A DNA stretch of 64,000 nucleotides from Oscillospiraceae bacterium (GCA_015065615.1 SVPY01000001.1:1-64000); one strand, 5' to 3'; shown: positions 43,756-54,334, counted from the stretch's first letter. A program made the numbers and translations. The notes: generated by a model not told the origin, from the sequence alone.

Positions 43756-45054
43756 TTAAGTTTTTTCAACGTAGGAATGTCTCGATATAGAAAGAAGTAC
43801 GCCCATTTCGCACAGAAGCATAACCAAACTGGTGCCTCCGTAACTGAAGAAAGGCAAACTGATACCCGTATTGGGTATGGCGTTTGTAACAACGCAGATA
43901 TTAAGCACGGTCTGAATACCTACGGTAAAAGTAATACCGAGGCCTAAGAGCGTTCCGAATTTATCCTTTGCGTTTATGGATATATACACACCGCGCCATA
44001 TAAGCATTGCAAAAAGAAGAATAATTATTATAGCGCCTATAAATCCCAACTCCTCGCATACTATGGCGAAAATAAAGTCGTTCTGGGGCTCGGGCAAATA
44101 GAGATATTTCTGCTTTGACTGACCCAGACCCACTCCTAAAAGTCCGCCTGAACCTATAGCGTAAAGGCCCTGCCTTGTCTGCCATGTATCAACACCTTCG
44201 GGGGGATTAAAAGGATCTATCCAACCCTGAATACGCACAAGAGCATGGGAAAACATATCGGTAAAGAGTATAAGGCAAGTAACACCTATTACCGCCAATA
44301 CGCCTATACCCACAAACCACCTCAGTTTAATACCGCCTATATACATAATTATAAAGGCCAAAAGCGTGATGATAATTGTGGCTGAAAGGTGTTTTTCCGC
44401 TACGACCAGCACTGCAATAGCGGCGAAAATACAGAAGCAAGGGAACACGCCCTTTGTATTAGACGATAAAATTTTATCCGATTTTCTGGACATATAGTCA
44501 GCAAGCATTGTTATCATAGCAAACTTACCGACCTCGGAAGGCTGGAACTCAATAAAGCCTAAGTTAATCCAGCGTGTGGCGCCGTTTTTATTGGGCGCAA
44601 TCTCATCAAGTCCCAAAGCAGCGCACACAAGAACAATAAGCAAAAGTGCCACGGCAGCTGCGTACATAGGTACAGCCAATTTATGGAACTGATGGTAATC
44701 GAAAGTAGAAATCAGAAGCATCAGCGCAATACCGAGAAAGGCAAAACCGCCCTGACGCTTGATAAACAAGAAACTGTCACCGTAATTGGAAAAAGCATAG
44801 GCGTAGGAGGCTGAAAACAGCATAACAAGACCTATTGCCGCAAGAATACAGGTTAGTATTAGAATCGGTAAATCAAGACCCATACCGAGAGTGAATATAC
44901 GGTGTTTAATTTTTTTACGTACAAGCACCCTGCCCTCTTCGTCCCTTACTCTTATAACGCCCTTTCTGTCGGGCTTCTGAGAAGCGGTTTTTGAAGAAGG
45001 AAGTCTGTTTAGACCGCGGGTGCTGCTTTTCTTCTCAGTACGTGTTTCCCTCAT
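43756..45054 (-). CDS. ftsW: FtsW/RodA/SpoVE-family glycan polymerase
   Basis: This 432-residue SEDS protein has a basic N-terminal tail and about ten membrane helices. Signature motifs are IEFQPSEVGKFAMI, TFDYHQFHKLA and ISLPFFSYGGTSLVMLL. SEDS proteins polymerise lipid II and act with a class B PBP, here encoded two genes upstream. It could serve division (FtsW) or spore cortex (SpoVE). The start at 45054 has GGAGGAAACTA. Confidence 0.93.
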   Translation of the reverse strand: MRETRTEKKSSTRGLNRLPSSKTASQKPDRKGVIRVRDEEGRVLVRKKIKHRIFTLGMGLDLPILILTCILAAIGLVMLFSASYAYAFSNYGDSFLFIKRQGGFAFLGIALMLLISTFDYHQFHKLAVPMYAAAVALLLIVLVCAALGLDEIAPNKNGATRWINLGFIEFQPSEVGKFAMITMLADYMSRKSDKILSSNTKGVFPCFCIFAAIAVLVVAEKHLSATIIITLLAFIIMYIGGIKLRWFVGIGVLAVIGVTCLILFTDMFSHALVRIQGWIDPFNPPEGVDTWQTRQGLYAIGSGGLLGVGLGQSKQKYLYLPEPQNDFIFAIVCEELGFIGAIIIILLFAMLIWRGVYISINAKDKFGTLLGLGITFTVGIQTVLNICVVTNAIPNTGISLPFFSYGGTSLVMLLCEMGVLLSISRHSYVEKT

Positions 45055-45081
45055 TAGTTTCCTCCGAACCAAACTTAAAAA

Positions 45082-46089
45082 TTAAAGACCAAAATAAACA
45101 AGCAATGCAGCTATTGCGCCAAATACTGCAGCTACAAGTGAAAATACTACGCAAATTTTAACTTCGCTCCATCCGCACATTTCAAAATGGTGATGGATGG
45201 GAGACATTTTGAAAATTCTCTTGCCGTGTGTAATTTTAAAATATGATACCTGAAGCACAACGGAAAGAATTTCGATAATATATACTATACCGATAAGTAA
45301 AAGCATTACGGGAATATTCATACCGAAAGCAAGGGCACATACTACGCCGCCAAGGAAAAGTGAACCGGTATCGCCCATAAATACTTTTGCAGGGTGGAAA
45401 TTCCATACAAGGAAGCCTATACATGCGCCTGCCGCAGCACTTGCATAAATAGCCATACCATAATAACCCATAATTACCGCGCAAATTGTCATAATAAGGC
45501 ACACAACAGTTGTTACTGTGGAATTTAATCCGTCAATACCGTCTGCAAAGTTAACTGCGTTTACCATACCTACTATAACAAGCAAAGCTAAAATGTAGTA
45601 AGCAATACCTAAATCAACTTCGCCCACAAAAGGAATTAAAGTTTTGCTTGTGCCGCCTGCAAGATATACGGAAAGAAGATAAGCGCCTGCAATTAAAAAC
45701 TGAAGAACCAGCTTCTGCTTTTCGGTTAAACCTAAGTTGCGCTTTTTCTTGATGCTTATGAAGTCATCCATAAAGCCTGCAATACCCATGCAAAGAGCCA
45801 TACCTACACCTGCCACAACTCTTACGATAGAAAGTGTAGTCTCGCCGCCTTCTATCGCCGCAAAGAGTGAGAAGCAAATGCTTACTGCACATATCGTGCC
45901 TATCATAAACATAAGTCCGCCCATGGTGGGTGTGCCCTGTTTGCTTAAATGCCATGTAGGGCCATCCTCCCTGATAGTCTGACCGAATTTGATTTTACGG
46001 AGCCAAGGGATAATAACAATACCCAAAAGAGCCGTTACGCCGAAGGCTATTAATACTGCCAAGGTTGAAAACAAACTTAAATTACCCAT
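45082..46089 (-). CDS. mraY: Phospho-MurNAc-pentapeptide transferase
   Basis: This roughly 335-residue enzyme has ten membrane helices and the loops [22 protein letters not shown], the Asp-rich [35 protein letters not shown] and the His-rich [14 protein letters not shown]. It makes lipid I from UDP-MurNAc-pentapeptide and undecaprenyl phosphate. The start at 46089 fits AAGGA spacing better than the ATG 36 bp upstream. Confidence 0.96.
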   Translation of the reverse strand: MGNLSLFSTLAVLIAFGVTALLGIVIIPWLRKIKFGQTIREDGPTWHLSKQGTPTMGGLMFMIGTICAVSICFSLFAAIEGGETTLSIVRVVAGVGMALCMGIAGFMDDFISIKKKRNLGLTEKQKLVLQFLIAGAYLLSVYLAGGTSKTLIPFVGEVDLGIAYYILALLVIVGMVNAVNFADGIDGLNSTVTTVVCLIMTICAVIMGYYGMAIYASAAAGACIGFLVWNFHPAKVFMGDTGSLFLGGVVCALAFGMNIPVMLLLIGIVYIIEILSVVLQVSYFKITHGKRIFKMSPIHHHFEMCGWSEVKICVVFSLVAAVFGAIAALLVYFGL

Positions 46090-46114
46090 AACGTTTACCA
46101 TCCTTATATATTTA

Positions 46115-48367
46115 TTATTGCTCAAGACCGCTTAAGTCAACAAACTGAACCGTAACTACGGTACCGGGTCTTACCTTTGTGCCCGGCTTGATACTCTGGC
46201 TCTGCGCCTGAAGCTGAATATTGGTGGAAGCACCTGACATAAGTATCTGTATTCCCGCCTGATTTGCAAGGTCGTTACACTCTGAAAGCGTTTTACCTAC
46301 AAAATCAGGTACTTCGCTCATTTCGCTTTCACTTAAATCTTTATCAAGGTAAAGAATTATTTTACCGCCGCTCGGCACGGTAGAACCGGCTGAAGGCACC
46401 TGCATAAGAACAACCGCATTTTCATCGGAAGAATCACCGTATACGGAGTAGTAAAGGTCGGCTTCGTCAATTGCATCGTGAGCTTCTTTGAGAGTCATAC
46501 CTATTACGTAAGGAGCTGTCTTATCGTTCTTTTCGCTTTCTTCCTCTGTGTACTGTGCTTCAACGCCTAAGTAAGGAAGAACCTCTGCCATGATTTTGGA
46601 GAATACGGGAGCAGCCATAACACCGCCGGATGCAATACTTCTGTCGGGTTCATCAAGGAAAACAAGAAGGATATACTGGGGGTCCTCCGCCGGAGCGAAA
46701 CCGCAGAAAGATGCGATATACTCCATAGGTGCATCGGGATTTGCAATATGCTCGGCAACCTTTTCCGATGTACCTGTTTTACCGCAAACTCGGTAACCTT
46801 CAACGTAGCCGTTTTTACCTGAACCCGTTGTGGCGTTTTCCTTTAAGATATCGATCATTATCTCACTTGTTTCGGAGCTGATAACCTGACGTTTGTAGTT
46901 TGTATCGGCTGATTCAACGATGTTACCGTCGCTGTCAAGGATTTTATCCACAACGTGAGGCTGAACTATATAGCCACCGTTTGCAATAGATGCGCAAGCG
47001 GTAATCATCTGTAAGGGAGTAGCGGTAAAGCCCTGACCGAAGGATTCGGTAGCAAGTTCAACGGGCTTAAGCTCAGACTCCGTATAGTAGAAGGAGCTGG
47101 ATTCACCGGGTAAATCAATTCCCGTAGTATCGGTAAGACCGAAAGCATAGAAATAGTTATAGAAGGTTTTGGGACCCGTTACAGCTGCCATCTGCATCAT
47201 AAAGGGGTTGCAGGAATTACATATACCCTCTCTTATGGTTTCAACGCCGTGGTAGCTGGGGCTTACCCAACAGTTAATGGGCTCTGTACCCGGATATGCA
47301 ACGTAGGAGCCGTTGCAGGAAAAGGTGGTGTTCGTAGTAATGGCGCCGCTATCAAGACCGATTGAACCTGAAATCATCTTAAAAACGGAACCGGGAACGT
47401 AAGTATCACTTACCGCTTTATTTCTCCACTGGTGGTTAAGGGCATCTGTGTAAACTTCATTCTGTTCTTCAGGAGGAAGTTCATCGATAGCAAGCCTTAA
47501 CTCTTCATCAAATACAGTAAAAGGATCGTTACAATCAAAGCCGCCGCTTACTGCCATAGCCTTTATAGCGCCCGTATTTACGTCCATAAGAATTGCTGCA
47601 GCACCGTTTTTTACGCTGTACTGCTCAGCCGCTTCATTCAGATATTTCTCCACTATACTCTGAACCGTCTCATCGATTGTAAGTACAAGGTCGTAGCCGT
47701 TTTCGGCAGATACCAACTGCTCATACTGGAAGGGCATATCCTCGCCAACTGCGTTTTTGAGGCTTACCATTCTGCCTGCCGTACCTGAAAGCTCCTTATC
47801 ATAGTAAAGCTCAAGACCTGAAAGACCGTTATTATCGGTACCGGTAAAACCTAAAACAACGGAAGCCGTTGTACCGTAGGGGTAATAACGTTTATAGTCC
47901 TCTATAAGTCTTACGCCCTGATCGATATCGTGTTCATCAAGGAATTTAAGAATTTCATCCTTTACTTCTGTTTCAATTTTTCTTTCCACGTAAGTAAAAT
48001 ACGTGTTCTGACTTGCCTTTTCGTAAACAAAATCGTATTCGAGTCCGAGAATTTTTGAAAGACCGTCTGCTATGACTTTTTTCGTTTCTTCATCATCTAT
48101 ATAATTAGGTTCCAACGCTACGGTCCATACACTTGCCGACTGAGCAAGCACTTTACCTGAGGCGTCATAAATAGTACCGCGCATAGCGGTTATGGAAGTA
48201 GTTTTTAAACTCTGGTTCATTGCCTGAGTTTTAAGATTTTCGCCTTCCACTATCTGCCAATGAGCAAGGTAACCTATAGCAAGACCGAAGCCTACAACCA
48301 ACAAAATAACGGTAATCACCAAAGTTTTAATCCACATTACCGCTTTTTTACTTTTCAATTTTGCCAA
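46115..48367 (-). CDS. Class B penicillin-binding protein with PASTA domains
   Basis: This roughly 750-residue SpoVD/FtsI-type transpeptidase has an N-terminal membrane anchor, a dimerisation domain ([16 protein letters not shown]), the SxxK active serine in [10 protein letters not shown], the SCN/SxN-like NSCNPFM and KTGTSE. Two C-terminal PASTA repeats follow (about 630-750). It crosslinks septal or cortex peptidoglycan with its SEDS partner. The start is uncertain: a TTG at 48367 has GGAAGG upstream, while the first ATG is at 48337. Confidence 0.93.
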   Translation of the reverse strand: MAKLKSKKAVMWIKTLVITVILLVVGFGLAIGYLAHWQIVEGENLKTQAMNQSLKTTSITAMRGTIYDASGKVLAQSASVWTVALEPNYIDDEETKKVIADGLSKILGLEYDFVYEKASQNTYFTYVERKIETEVKDEILKFLDEHDIDQGVRLIEDYKRYYPYGTTASVVLGFTGTDNNGLSGLELYYDKELSGTAGRMVSLKNAVGEDMPFQYEQLVSAENGYDLVLTIDETVQSIVEKYLNEAAEQYSVKNGAAAILMDVNTGAIKAMAVSGGFDCNDPFTVFDEELRLAIDELPPEEQNEVYTDALNHQWRNKAVSDTYVPGSVFKMISGSIGLDSGAITTNTTFSCNGSYVAYPGTEPINCWVSPSYHGVETIREGICNSCNPFMMQMAAVTGPKTFYNYFYAFGLTDTTGIDLPGESSSFYYTESELKPVELATESFGQGFTATPLQMITACASIANGGYIVQPHVVDKILDSDGNIVESADTNYKRQVISSETSEIMIDILKENATTGSGKNGYVEGYRVCGKTGTSEKVAEHIANPDAPMEYIASFCGFAPAEDPQYILLVFLDEPDRSIASGGVMAAPVFSKIMAEVLPYLGVEAQYTEEESEKNDKTAPYVIGMTLKEAHDAIDEADLYYSVYGDSSDENAVVLMQVPSAGSTVPSGGKIILYLDKDLSESEMSEVPDFVGKTLSECNDLANQAGIQILMSGASTNIQLQAQSQSIKPGTKVRPGTVVTVQFVDLSGLEQ

Positions 48368-48513
48368 AACAACTTTCCTTCCTTTCAAATACGGCACATA
48401 CACCGATAACAAAACGAGAGTCAAGATATGCTCTTAACTCTCAGTAATTTACTACACGCTACGCTTCACATAAAACCGCGAGCTATCATAATTCTATTCA
48501 ACAGGGCCTTGGC

Positions 48514-49047
48514 TTATTCCGCCCAGGAGGTCAAAAAAGACCAGATACTTGCAAATATATTACCGTTATCGTTTGCTACAACCTCACCGACATCGCGGTT
48601 ATTAAGAGAGATGTATGTAATCTGCTTCTGATTAACCAGTTCCATCTGAAGCTCATTTCTTGCATAAGATTCTATTTCGGTAACGTCAATATCCGCCATT
48701 GCTTTCATCTGAAGCTGAACTTCAACGCTTTCAAGCTGTGCAAGTTCGCTCTTGGCAGCATTGATATTCTCGGTAAGCTCGGTAAGCTGTACCTGACCGT
48801 AGATATAAAACGTAAGAAGTGTAAATACAAGCGCAACCGCTACAACGCTTAAAACAGAGCGGAGAGGATTAATACCTGCATTTCTTGCTTTTCTTAGCTG
48901 TTTTTCGGTAAGCTGAACAACGTTATTTCTTCTCGCAGGAAGCTCTTCGGGGCTTCTTTCGGGCATAACGTTAATATTACGGGCAGCATTCGCATCAAAA
49001 GCATCCTGATATTCAATTCTTGCGGATTTTCTTCTTGTTTCCTGCAA
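48514..49047 (-). CDS. ftsL: FtsL-like division protein
   Basis: This 177-residue bitopic protein has a charged cytoplasmic tail (1-60), one membrane helix (VLSVVAVALVFTLLTFYIYG) and a coiled coil outside (LTELTENINAAKSELAQLESVE). The position between rsmH and the PBP gene identifies it as FtsL rather than its sequence, which is weakly conserved in this family. Confidence 0.88.
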   Translation of the reverse strand: MQETRRKSARIEYQDAFDANAARNINVMPERSPEELPARRNNVVQLTEKQLRKARNAGINPLRSVLSVVAVALVFTLLTFYIYGQVQLTELTENINAAKSELAQLESVEVQLQMKAMADIDVTEIESYARNELQMELVNQKQITYISLNNRDVGEVVANDNGNIFASIWSFLTSWAE

Positions 49048-49101
49048 TTTAATACACCTTTTTCTATTATTTCTTTTCTTTTATCTTTCCCGAAGCTTTC
49101 T

Positions 49102-50034
49102 TTAAAGCTTCTCAATTACCCTGAGTCTTGAACTTCTCGCTCTTGGGTTTACCATAAGCTCTTCTTTTGAAGGAGCCAAGCCTTTTTTGTATACGAGCTC
49201 ACCTTTAGGCTTGTTGCCGCATACGCATACGGGGAAGTGCTTGGGGCAAATACAGCCTTCGCACCATTTATTCATCTGCTGTTTTACGATTCTGTCCTCA
49301 AGGGAATGGAACGTAATAACACTGAGTCTGCCGCCGCTTTTAAGTAAATCAAAAGCTTCGTTCAAACCTTCCCTGAGCTTATCAAGCTCGCTGTTTACGG
49401 CAATTCTGAGTGCCTGAAAAGTTTGCCTTGCGGGGTGACCCTTTTCTCTTCTTGCTGCCGCGGGATAAGAATTTTTAACAATCTCGCTTAACTGAAGAGT
49501 TGTTTCAATGGGAGAAATCTCCCTCTCTTTTACTATATTTTTAGCTATCGGTACCGCGAATTTTTCTTCGCCGTATCTGCTTAATATCTCTGCTATTTGC
49601 TGCCATGTATAGGTATTAACTATATCGGCTGCACTTAAACCCTCTTTGCTCATTCTCATATCCAGAGGAGCGTCGTTGTGGTAAGAAAAACCTCTTTCGG
49701 GGTTATCGAGCTGATAGGAAGATACGCCTATATCCATTAAAGCGCCGTCTATTTCGGTAATGCCGACGGAAGCGCAAAGGCTTTTCATATCGGCGAAATT
49801 ACCGCGGAGAATTATGGATCCGGGATAATTTTTAAGCCTTTCGGTAACTGCTTTAATAGCATCGGGGTCCTGGTCAATTGAAATAAGCTTGCCTGTAGTG
49901 AGTTTTTTTAAAATCGCCTCACTGTGGCCGCCGCCTCCTGCAGTACCGTCTACGTAAATACCGTCGGGTTTTATATTTAAAGAATCTATAGTTTCGTTAA
50001 AAAGCACAGGGATATGACTGAACTGAAACTCCAT
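49102..50034 (-). CDS. rsmH: 16S rRNA (cytosine-N4)-methyltransferase
   Basis: This 310-residue enzyme has HIPVLFNETIDSLNI, motif I VDGTAGGGGHSEAIL and RGNFADMKSL. The RsmH-specific C-terminal features are PARQTFQALRIAVN, VITFHSLEDRIVK and a cysteine-rich CEGCICPKHFPVCVC stretch. It methylates C1402 of 16S rRNA. It shares one base with the mraZ stop, so translation is coupled. Confidence 0.97.
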   Translation of the reverse strand: MEFQFSHIPVLFNETIDSLNIKPDGIYVDGTAGGGGHSEAILKKLTTGKLISIDQDPDAIKAVTERLKNYPGSIILRGNFADMKSLCASVGITEIDGALMDIGVSSYQLDNPERGFSYHNDAPLDMRMSKEGLSAADIVNTYTWQQIAEILSRYGEEKFAVPIAKNIVKEREISPIETTLQLSEIVKNSYPAAARREKGHPARQTFQALRIAVNSELDKLREGLNEAFDLLKSGGRLSVITFHSLEDRIVKQQMNKWCEGCICPKHFPVCVCGNKPKGELVYKKGLAPSKEELMVNPRARSSRLRVIEKL

Positions 50035-50453
50035 TAAATACCCAATGCCTCCATAGCTTCAATAAGACCTTCCTGAGTTTGTGCCTCGATGTAATCCATC
50101 CAAGCCTGTGCGTCCCATATTTCAGCTCTTGAACCGGTACCTATTACCGTAACATCCTTATTTAAGCCGGCATAATCACGTAAACTCTGAGGTAAAAGGA
50201 TTCTGCCCTGCTTATCGCACTCAACGTCTGCCGCGCCTGCGAACATAAAACGCTGAACACTTCTTGCCTGAGCTACGGGCATAGTGGCAATTTTATCGAT
50301 AAGACCCTGCCATTCCTTTTCTGAATAGAGGAAAAGACACTTATCAAGACCCTTACAGACATAGAATTTATCGCCTAAATCCTCACGGAACTTAAGCGGA
50401 ACTGTAATTCTGCCCTTTTGGTCCATATTATGACTGTACTCACCGTACAACAT
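50034..50453 (-). CDS. mraZ: Transcriptional regulator MraZ
   Basis: This 139-residue protein has two SpoVT/AbrB-like halves, MLYGEYSHNMDQKGRITVP and AADVECDKQGRILLPQSL, each with the D-x-K/Q-G-R-I motif. MraZ rings bind repeated boxes in the dcw promoter and usually repress the operon. Four such boxes at 10-bp period lie just upstream (50509-50542). Confidence 0.96.
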   Translation of the reverse strand: MLYGEYSHNMDQKGRITVPLKFREDLGDKFYVCKGLDKCLFLYSEKEWQGLIDKIATMPVAQARSVQRFMFAGAADVECDKQGRILLPQSLRDYAGLNKDVTVIGTGSRAEIWDAQAWMDYIEAQTQEGLIEAMEALGI

Positions 50454-50508
50454 AAGGCTTTCCTCCTTTCAAAAACGTTAAAAACAAGGTTTTCGGGCTT
50501 CAAATTCA

Positions 50509-50542
50509 CCACAAATTGCCATTTGGATGCACTTTTTGCCAC
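50509..50542 (-). promoter_or_regulatory. MraZ operator repeats
   Basis: On the minus strand four boxes (GTGG, GTGC, ATGG, GTGG) start at exactly 10-bp steps (50542, 50532, 50522, 50512). They lie downstream of the -10 element and upstream of mraZ. This matches the known MraZ site design of TGG-type boxes with about 10-bp period. Confidence 0.7.
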
Positions 50543-50553
50543 TCAGTGGAATA

Positions 50554-50582
50554 ATTATACCCTAAAAAACACCCGATTGCAA
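50554..50582 (-). promoter_or_regulatory. Promoter of the dcw cluster
   Basis: On the minus strand TTGCAA (50577-50582) and TATAAT (50554-50559) are 17 bp apart, directly upstream of the MraZ boxes. Confidence 0.75.
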
Positions 50583-50650
50583 TGTTTTTTTGAATTTATC
50601 TGAAATAAAACGAAAAAAATTTATTTTTACATAGATGTTGTATATAAAAA

Positions 50651-50680
50651 AAGAACACCACTATATATAGTGGTGTTCTT
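50651..50680 (-). terminator. Terminator after the coiled-coil gene (perfect palindrome)
   Basis: A perfect palindrome (AAGAACACCACTATATATAGTGGTGTTCTT spans 50651-50680; core arms AAGAACACCAC/GTGGTGTTCTT) is followed by T7 on the minus strand. Confidence 0.85.
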
Positions 50681-50710
50681 GGTTTTAACCATTATTTCTG
50701 CAATTCGCTG

Positions 50711-51187
50711 TCAATTCTGGCTTGTTTTCTGTGTTGCCTTGATATTCTGGCGTGTTTTTCTCAGCTCGGCAAGTGTTTCAGCCAATGCTTCGTCAGTTCT
50801 TCTCATAATGTCGTCAACATAGTCGTTGGATGCTTTTCTCATCTCGCGGAACTTGTTCTGACCCTGCATAATAAGGTCGTTTGCCTTAGCCTGAGCCTGA
50901 CGAACTATTTCATCCTGATTTACCATAGCCTTAGCCTTTTCGTCAGCTACGCGGATAATTGTATCTGCTTCGTGCTGAGCCTGGCTGATGATCTGGTCTC
51001 TTTCTTCTACGATTGAGCGTGCCTGTCTGATCTCATCGGGAATAACGTCTCTGATCTCTTCTAAAAGCTGCTTGATATCTTCGCCGTCAACGAAAACCTT
51101 GCCGCCGGAGAGGGGCATAGTCCAACCTTTATCAAGTATGTCATAGAGTTCATCGAGTAAATCTTCGATAGTTGCCTGATTATTCAT
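50711..51187 (-). CDS. Coiled-coil protein resembling ATP-synthase b-type stalk/DivIVA
   Basis: This 158-residue protein was not assigned to a named family. An N-terminal part (LLDELYDILDKGWTMPLSGGKVFVDGEDI) is followed by a long helical, coiled-coil rich region (about 50-150, EIVRQAQAKANDLIMQGQNKF). No membrane segment is seen. It lies at the end of the rsmD-coaD transcript. A structural or scaffold role is plausible but unproven. Confidence 0.65.
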   Translation of the reverse strand: MNNQATIEDLLDELYDILDKGWTMPLSGGKVFVDGEDIKQLLEEIRDVIPDEIRQARSIVEERDQIISQAQHEADTIIRVADEKAKAMVNQDEIVRQAQAKANDLIMQGQNKFREMRKASNDYVDDIMRRTDEALAETLAELRKTRQNIKATQKTSQN

Positions 51188-51220
51188 TTTTCATTCTCCT
51201 TAATATTTATTAACCTGTTT

Positions 51221-51709
51221 TCACTTTAAGTATGTGCCTTTAAGGCGTTCCCCGATTATATCGGCAATACACTCGGGTACGAAATGGGAAATGTCGCCGC
51301 CGAAGCCTGCAACCTGCTTTACCATACTTGAGCTTAAGAACATAAACTCAGAGCTGGTGGAAAGAAACATGGTTTCAAGCTCGGGATTTAATTTTTTATT
51401 GGTAAGCGCCATCTGGAATTCGTATTCGAAATCACTCATAGCGCGAAGACCCTTTACAATTGCTGTGGCACCTTTCTTTTTTGCATAATCAGCAAGAAGA
51501 CCGTCTACGGAATCAATTTCCACGTTAAGACCGTCTGTAGCCAATTTCAGAAGCTTCATACGCTCCTCAACTGTAAAACTTGTTTTCTTACTGGGGTTGA
51601 TAGGCACTGCCACTATTACCTTATCAAAAATCTTACAGGCACGCTGAATAATATCAAGGTGACCCAAAGTAACCGGATCGAAACTGCCGGGACATATTGC
51701 TACTCTCAC
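51221..51709 (-). CDS. coaD: Phosphopantetheine adenylyltransferase
   Basis: This roughly 162-residue enzyme has the nucleotidyltransferase signature [21 protein letters not shown] and the C-terminal [16 protein letters not shown] (S-x-S-S-x-x-K-like). It makes dephospho-CoA. The start is taken as GTG at 51709, nine bases after AAAGGG, because the nearby ATG codons sit inside or ahead of that SD. It follows rsmD by 44 bp. Confidence 0.94.
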   Translation of the reverse strand: MRVAICPGSFDPVTLGHLDIIQRACKIFDKVIVAVPINPSKKTSFTVEERMKLLKLATDGLNVEIDSVDGLLADYAKKKGATAIVKGLRAMSDFEYEFQMALTNKKLNPELETMFLSTSSEFMFLSSSMVKQVAGFGGDISHFVPECIADIIGERLKGTYLK

Positions 51710-51753
51710 TTTTACCATCCCTTTCATCATTTTAATAAAACACTCATACCTTT

Positions 51754-52296
51754 TCAGGTACCGGGCATTTTGTATGAAGTGAGAACTATTTTTCCGTATT
51801 TATAATCTTTGGCTTTTACAAACTCGCCTGCCGTTTCAGGCAATGTTTCATCGAAAGGATGCTCGCAGATAATAATTCCGCCGGGGTTCATTTTATCGGC
51901 AGCTGCAAGCAACGCACTTTCTATGATGCCCGTTTTATAAGGAGGATCGATAAAAGCTATATCAAACCTGAGCTTTGAATTTTTTACGTACATCACGGAG
52001 TCGGCATTAACGAGGGTACATTCCCTTTCAAAACCGCAAGCCTTTATATTCTGGCTTATAACGTTTGCCGCACTTTTGGATGCATCGATAAGAAGCGCGC
52101 TTTCGGCGCCTCGGCTTACAGCCTCCAATGCAATTTGTCCGCAGCCTGCGAACATATCAAGAAACTTTCTGCCTTCAAGCTGAAACTGAAGAATATTGAA
52201 AAGCGCTTCTTTTACTTTATCGGTTGTGGGACGCACTGCTTCGCCCTCTAAAGTTATGAGTTTTTTGCCTCTTGCCTTACCGGTAATTATCCTCAT
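51754..52296 (-). CDS. rsmD: 16S rRNA (guanine-N2)-methyltransferase RsmD
   Basis: This 180-residue methyltransferase has [27 protein letters not shown], motif [21 protein letters not shown] and the catalytic DPPY. It methylates G966 of 16S rRNA. It is the first gene of the rsmD-coaD-coiled-coil operon, with a promoter at 52333-52361. Confidence 0.95.
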   Translation of the reverse strand: MRIITGKARGKKLITLEGEAVRPTTDKVKEALFNILQFQLEGRKFLDMFAGCGQIALEAVSRGAESALLIDASKSAANVISQNIKACGFERECTLVNADSVMYVKNSKLRFDIAFIDPPYKTGIIESALLAAADKMNPGGIIICEHPFDETLPETAGEFVKAKDYKYGKIVLTSYKMPGT

Positions 52297-52332
52297 ATTT
52301 CCGCCTCACTCAAAATCTCTTTACATCTTAAT

Positions 52333-52361
52333 ATTATCGCAAGAAAAATCGAATATGTCAA
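52333..52361 (-). promoter_or_regulatory. Promoter of the rsmD operon
   Basis: On the minus strand TTGACA (52356-52361) and GATAAT (52333-52338) are 17 bp apart. Confidence 0.7.
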
Positions 52362-52437
52362 CCTTTTGCGGAATTTTAACGCAAAAAAAGCTGAATTTTC
52401 TTCATTTTCTTCGTATTATTTCCTTTTTGAAATTATA

Positions 52438-54303
52438 TTATTCCCTATTATCTTCCCCGTTATTCATTTCAGGGTGGAAATAGGCGTACACCTTCATAGC
52501 CGACGGTGCGTTCATGCAAGGGGCTTCTTCAAGCTCCTTTAAATCCGCATTCTGTATGGCGCTAAGCGTGGTAAAATGCTTCATAAGAGCCTTTGCGCGT
52601 TTTTCGCCTATACCTTCAATACCCAGAAGCGTAGAAGAAAGTGTGTTTTTCTTACGCATATTTCTGTGGTAGCCTATAGCAAATCTGTGAACTTCATCCT
52701 GAATGGTGGAAATAAGGGTATATACCACTCTCTGAGTATTTATAGCAATTTCACCGCCGCCGCTTGAAACTGCTCTGGTGCGGTGCTTGCTATCCTTGAC
52801 CATGCCAAAAAGGGGCACCTGTATATTCATCTCTTTAAACACCTTGCTTACCGCCGAAACGTGGCCCTGACCGCCGTCAAGAAGTATTAAATCGGGAAGT
52901 CTGCCGAAGCCTTCGCCCTCGTCTTTATGAAGTTCATATTCAGTAAATCTTCTTCTTATTACCTCCTGCATAGAGGCGTAGTCATCCTGACCGATAACGG
53001 TTTTTATACTGAATTTTCGGTAAGCCGATTTCAAAGGCTTTCCGTTTTCAAAAACAATCATACCCGCTACGTTTTCACTGCCTGCAAGGTTACTTATATC
53101 ATAGGATTCAATATATTCGGGAATTTTACTCAGCCCCAGCAAATCCTTAAGCTCCTGAAGCGCGGAAAGCTCCTTGCCGCTGCCGCCTGTACTCTCGCTT
53201 AATTTTTCGGCGGCGTTATGCCTGCACATATCAACAAGCTTTAAGGTATCGCCCTTCTGCGGTAAAAATATCTCTACTTTTCTTCCCGATTTTTCAGTAA
53301 GTATCTGCTCCAAAAGCTCTCTGTCCTCAGTTTCGCCGTCTATTACGATTCTTGCAGGGATATCTTCCCTTGAATCGTAATATTGCCTTAAGAATTCACT
53401 TCTTAATTCCTCTGCGGCGGAAATATCGCTAAACTTAAAATCTTCCCTCTCTTTAAGCATATAGTCATCGAATTTAAGCACGGAAACTACGGCTTTTTCG
53501 TTCAGAATTGCAACGGCAATTACGTCCTGTTTTTTTACTTTGCAGGAAACGACCTTCTGTTTCTCTCTGATTTTTTTAATCGCGGTAATTCTGTCCCTTA
53601 TCTTCGCGGCATTTTCGAAGTCTAAATTCACTGCCGCCTCGTTCATTTTTTCAGTAAGAAGGCTTATAGAACGGCTGGAACCGCCTTTAATAAATTCAAG
53701 AGCATCGTTCAAGGTATCGAGATATTCTTTCTCGCTCATTTTGCCTTTACACCATGCACTGCACTGGCCGATATATGCGTTAAGACAGGGGCGGGTCTTA
53801 CCGAAATCCTGGGGGAATTTTTTACTGCAGGAAGGAAGCTTAAATATTTTCTGCACTTCGTCGATAGTCTGCAGTACAGGCGAAATGCTTGTATAGGGGC
53901 CTATATAGGTGGCGCCGTCCTTTTCTATATGTCTGGCATCCTGAATTCTGGGCCATTTTCCCCCTGTTATTTTTATATAGGCGCTGCCCTTATCATCCTT
54001 AAGAAGGATATTGTATTTGGGTTTATTCTGCTTAATGAGGCTGTTTTCCAGCACCAAAGCCTCGTATTCGCTGTCCGTAATTATATAGTCGAAATCATCT
54101 ACGTTTAAAACCATACGGCAGACTTTTAAGCTATGGTTTTTATCGGAACCGAAATACTGGCTTACTCTGTTTTTAAGCATTTTCGCCTTTCCGATATATA
54201 TAACCTTATTCTGCTTATCCTTCATTATATAAACGCCGGGCTGCAGGGGTAAATCCATAGCCTTGGCGCGCAGTATTTTAAGTTTGGGATTCTGTTCGGT
54301 CAC
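52438..54303 (-). CDS. uvrC: Excinuclease ABC subunit C
   Basis: This 621-residue nuclease has an N-terminal GIY-YIG domain (GVYIMKDKQNKVIYIGKAK), a UVR motif (NEAAVNLDFENAAKIRDRI, about 205-235), and the RNase H-like endonuclease domain (YDISNLAGSENVAGMIVFENG, LILLDGGQGHVSA). A C-terminal helix-hairpin-helix follows (GIEGIGEKRAKALMKHF). It makes both incisions in UvrABC repair. No uvrA or uvrB is in the window. Confidence 0.96.
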   Translation of the reverse strand: MTEQNPKLKILRAKAMDLPLQPGVYIMKDKQNKVIYIGKAKMLKNRVSQYFGSDKNHSLKVCRMVLNVDDFDYIITDSEYEALVLENSLIKQNKPKYNILLKDDKGSAYIKITGGKWPRIQDARHIEKDGATYIGPYTSISPVLQTIDEVQKIFKLPSCSKKFPQDFGKTRPCLNAYIGQCSAWCKGKMSEKEYLDTLNDALEFIKGGSSRSISLLTEKMNEAAVNLDFENAAKIRDRITAIKKIREKQKVVSCKVKKQDVIAVAILNEKAVVSVLKFDDYMLKEREDFKFSDISAAEELRSEFLRQYYDSREDIPARIVIDGETEDRELLEQILTEKSGRKVEIFLPQKGDTLKLVDMCRHNAAEKLSESTGGSGKELSALQELKDLLGLSKIPEYIESYDISNLAGSENVAGMIVFENGKPLKSAYRKFSIKTVIGQDDYASMQEVIRRRFTEYELHKDEGEGFGRLPDLILLDGGQGHVSAVSKVFKEMNIQVPLFGMVKDSKHRTRAVSSGGGEIAINTQRVVYTLISTIQDEVHRFAIGYHRNMRKKNTLSSTLLGIEGIGEKRAKALMKHFTTLSAIQNADLKELEEAPCMNAPSAMKVYAYFHPEMNNGEDNRE

Positions 54304-54334
54304 CGATAAACACCTCTTTTCTTTTCAAAACAAA

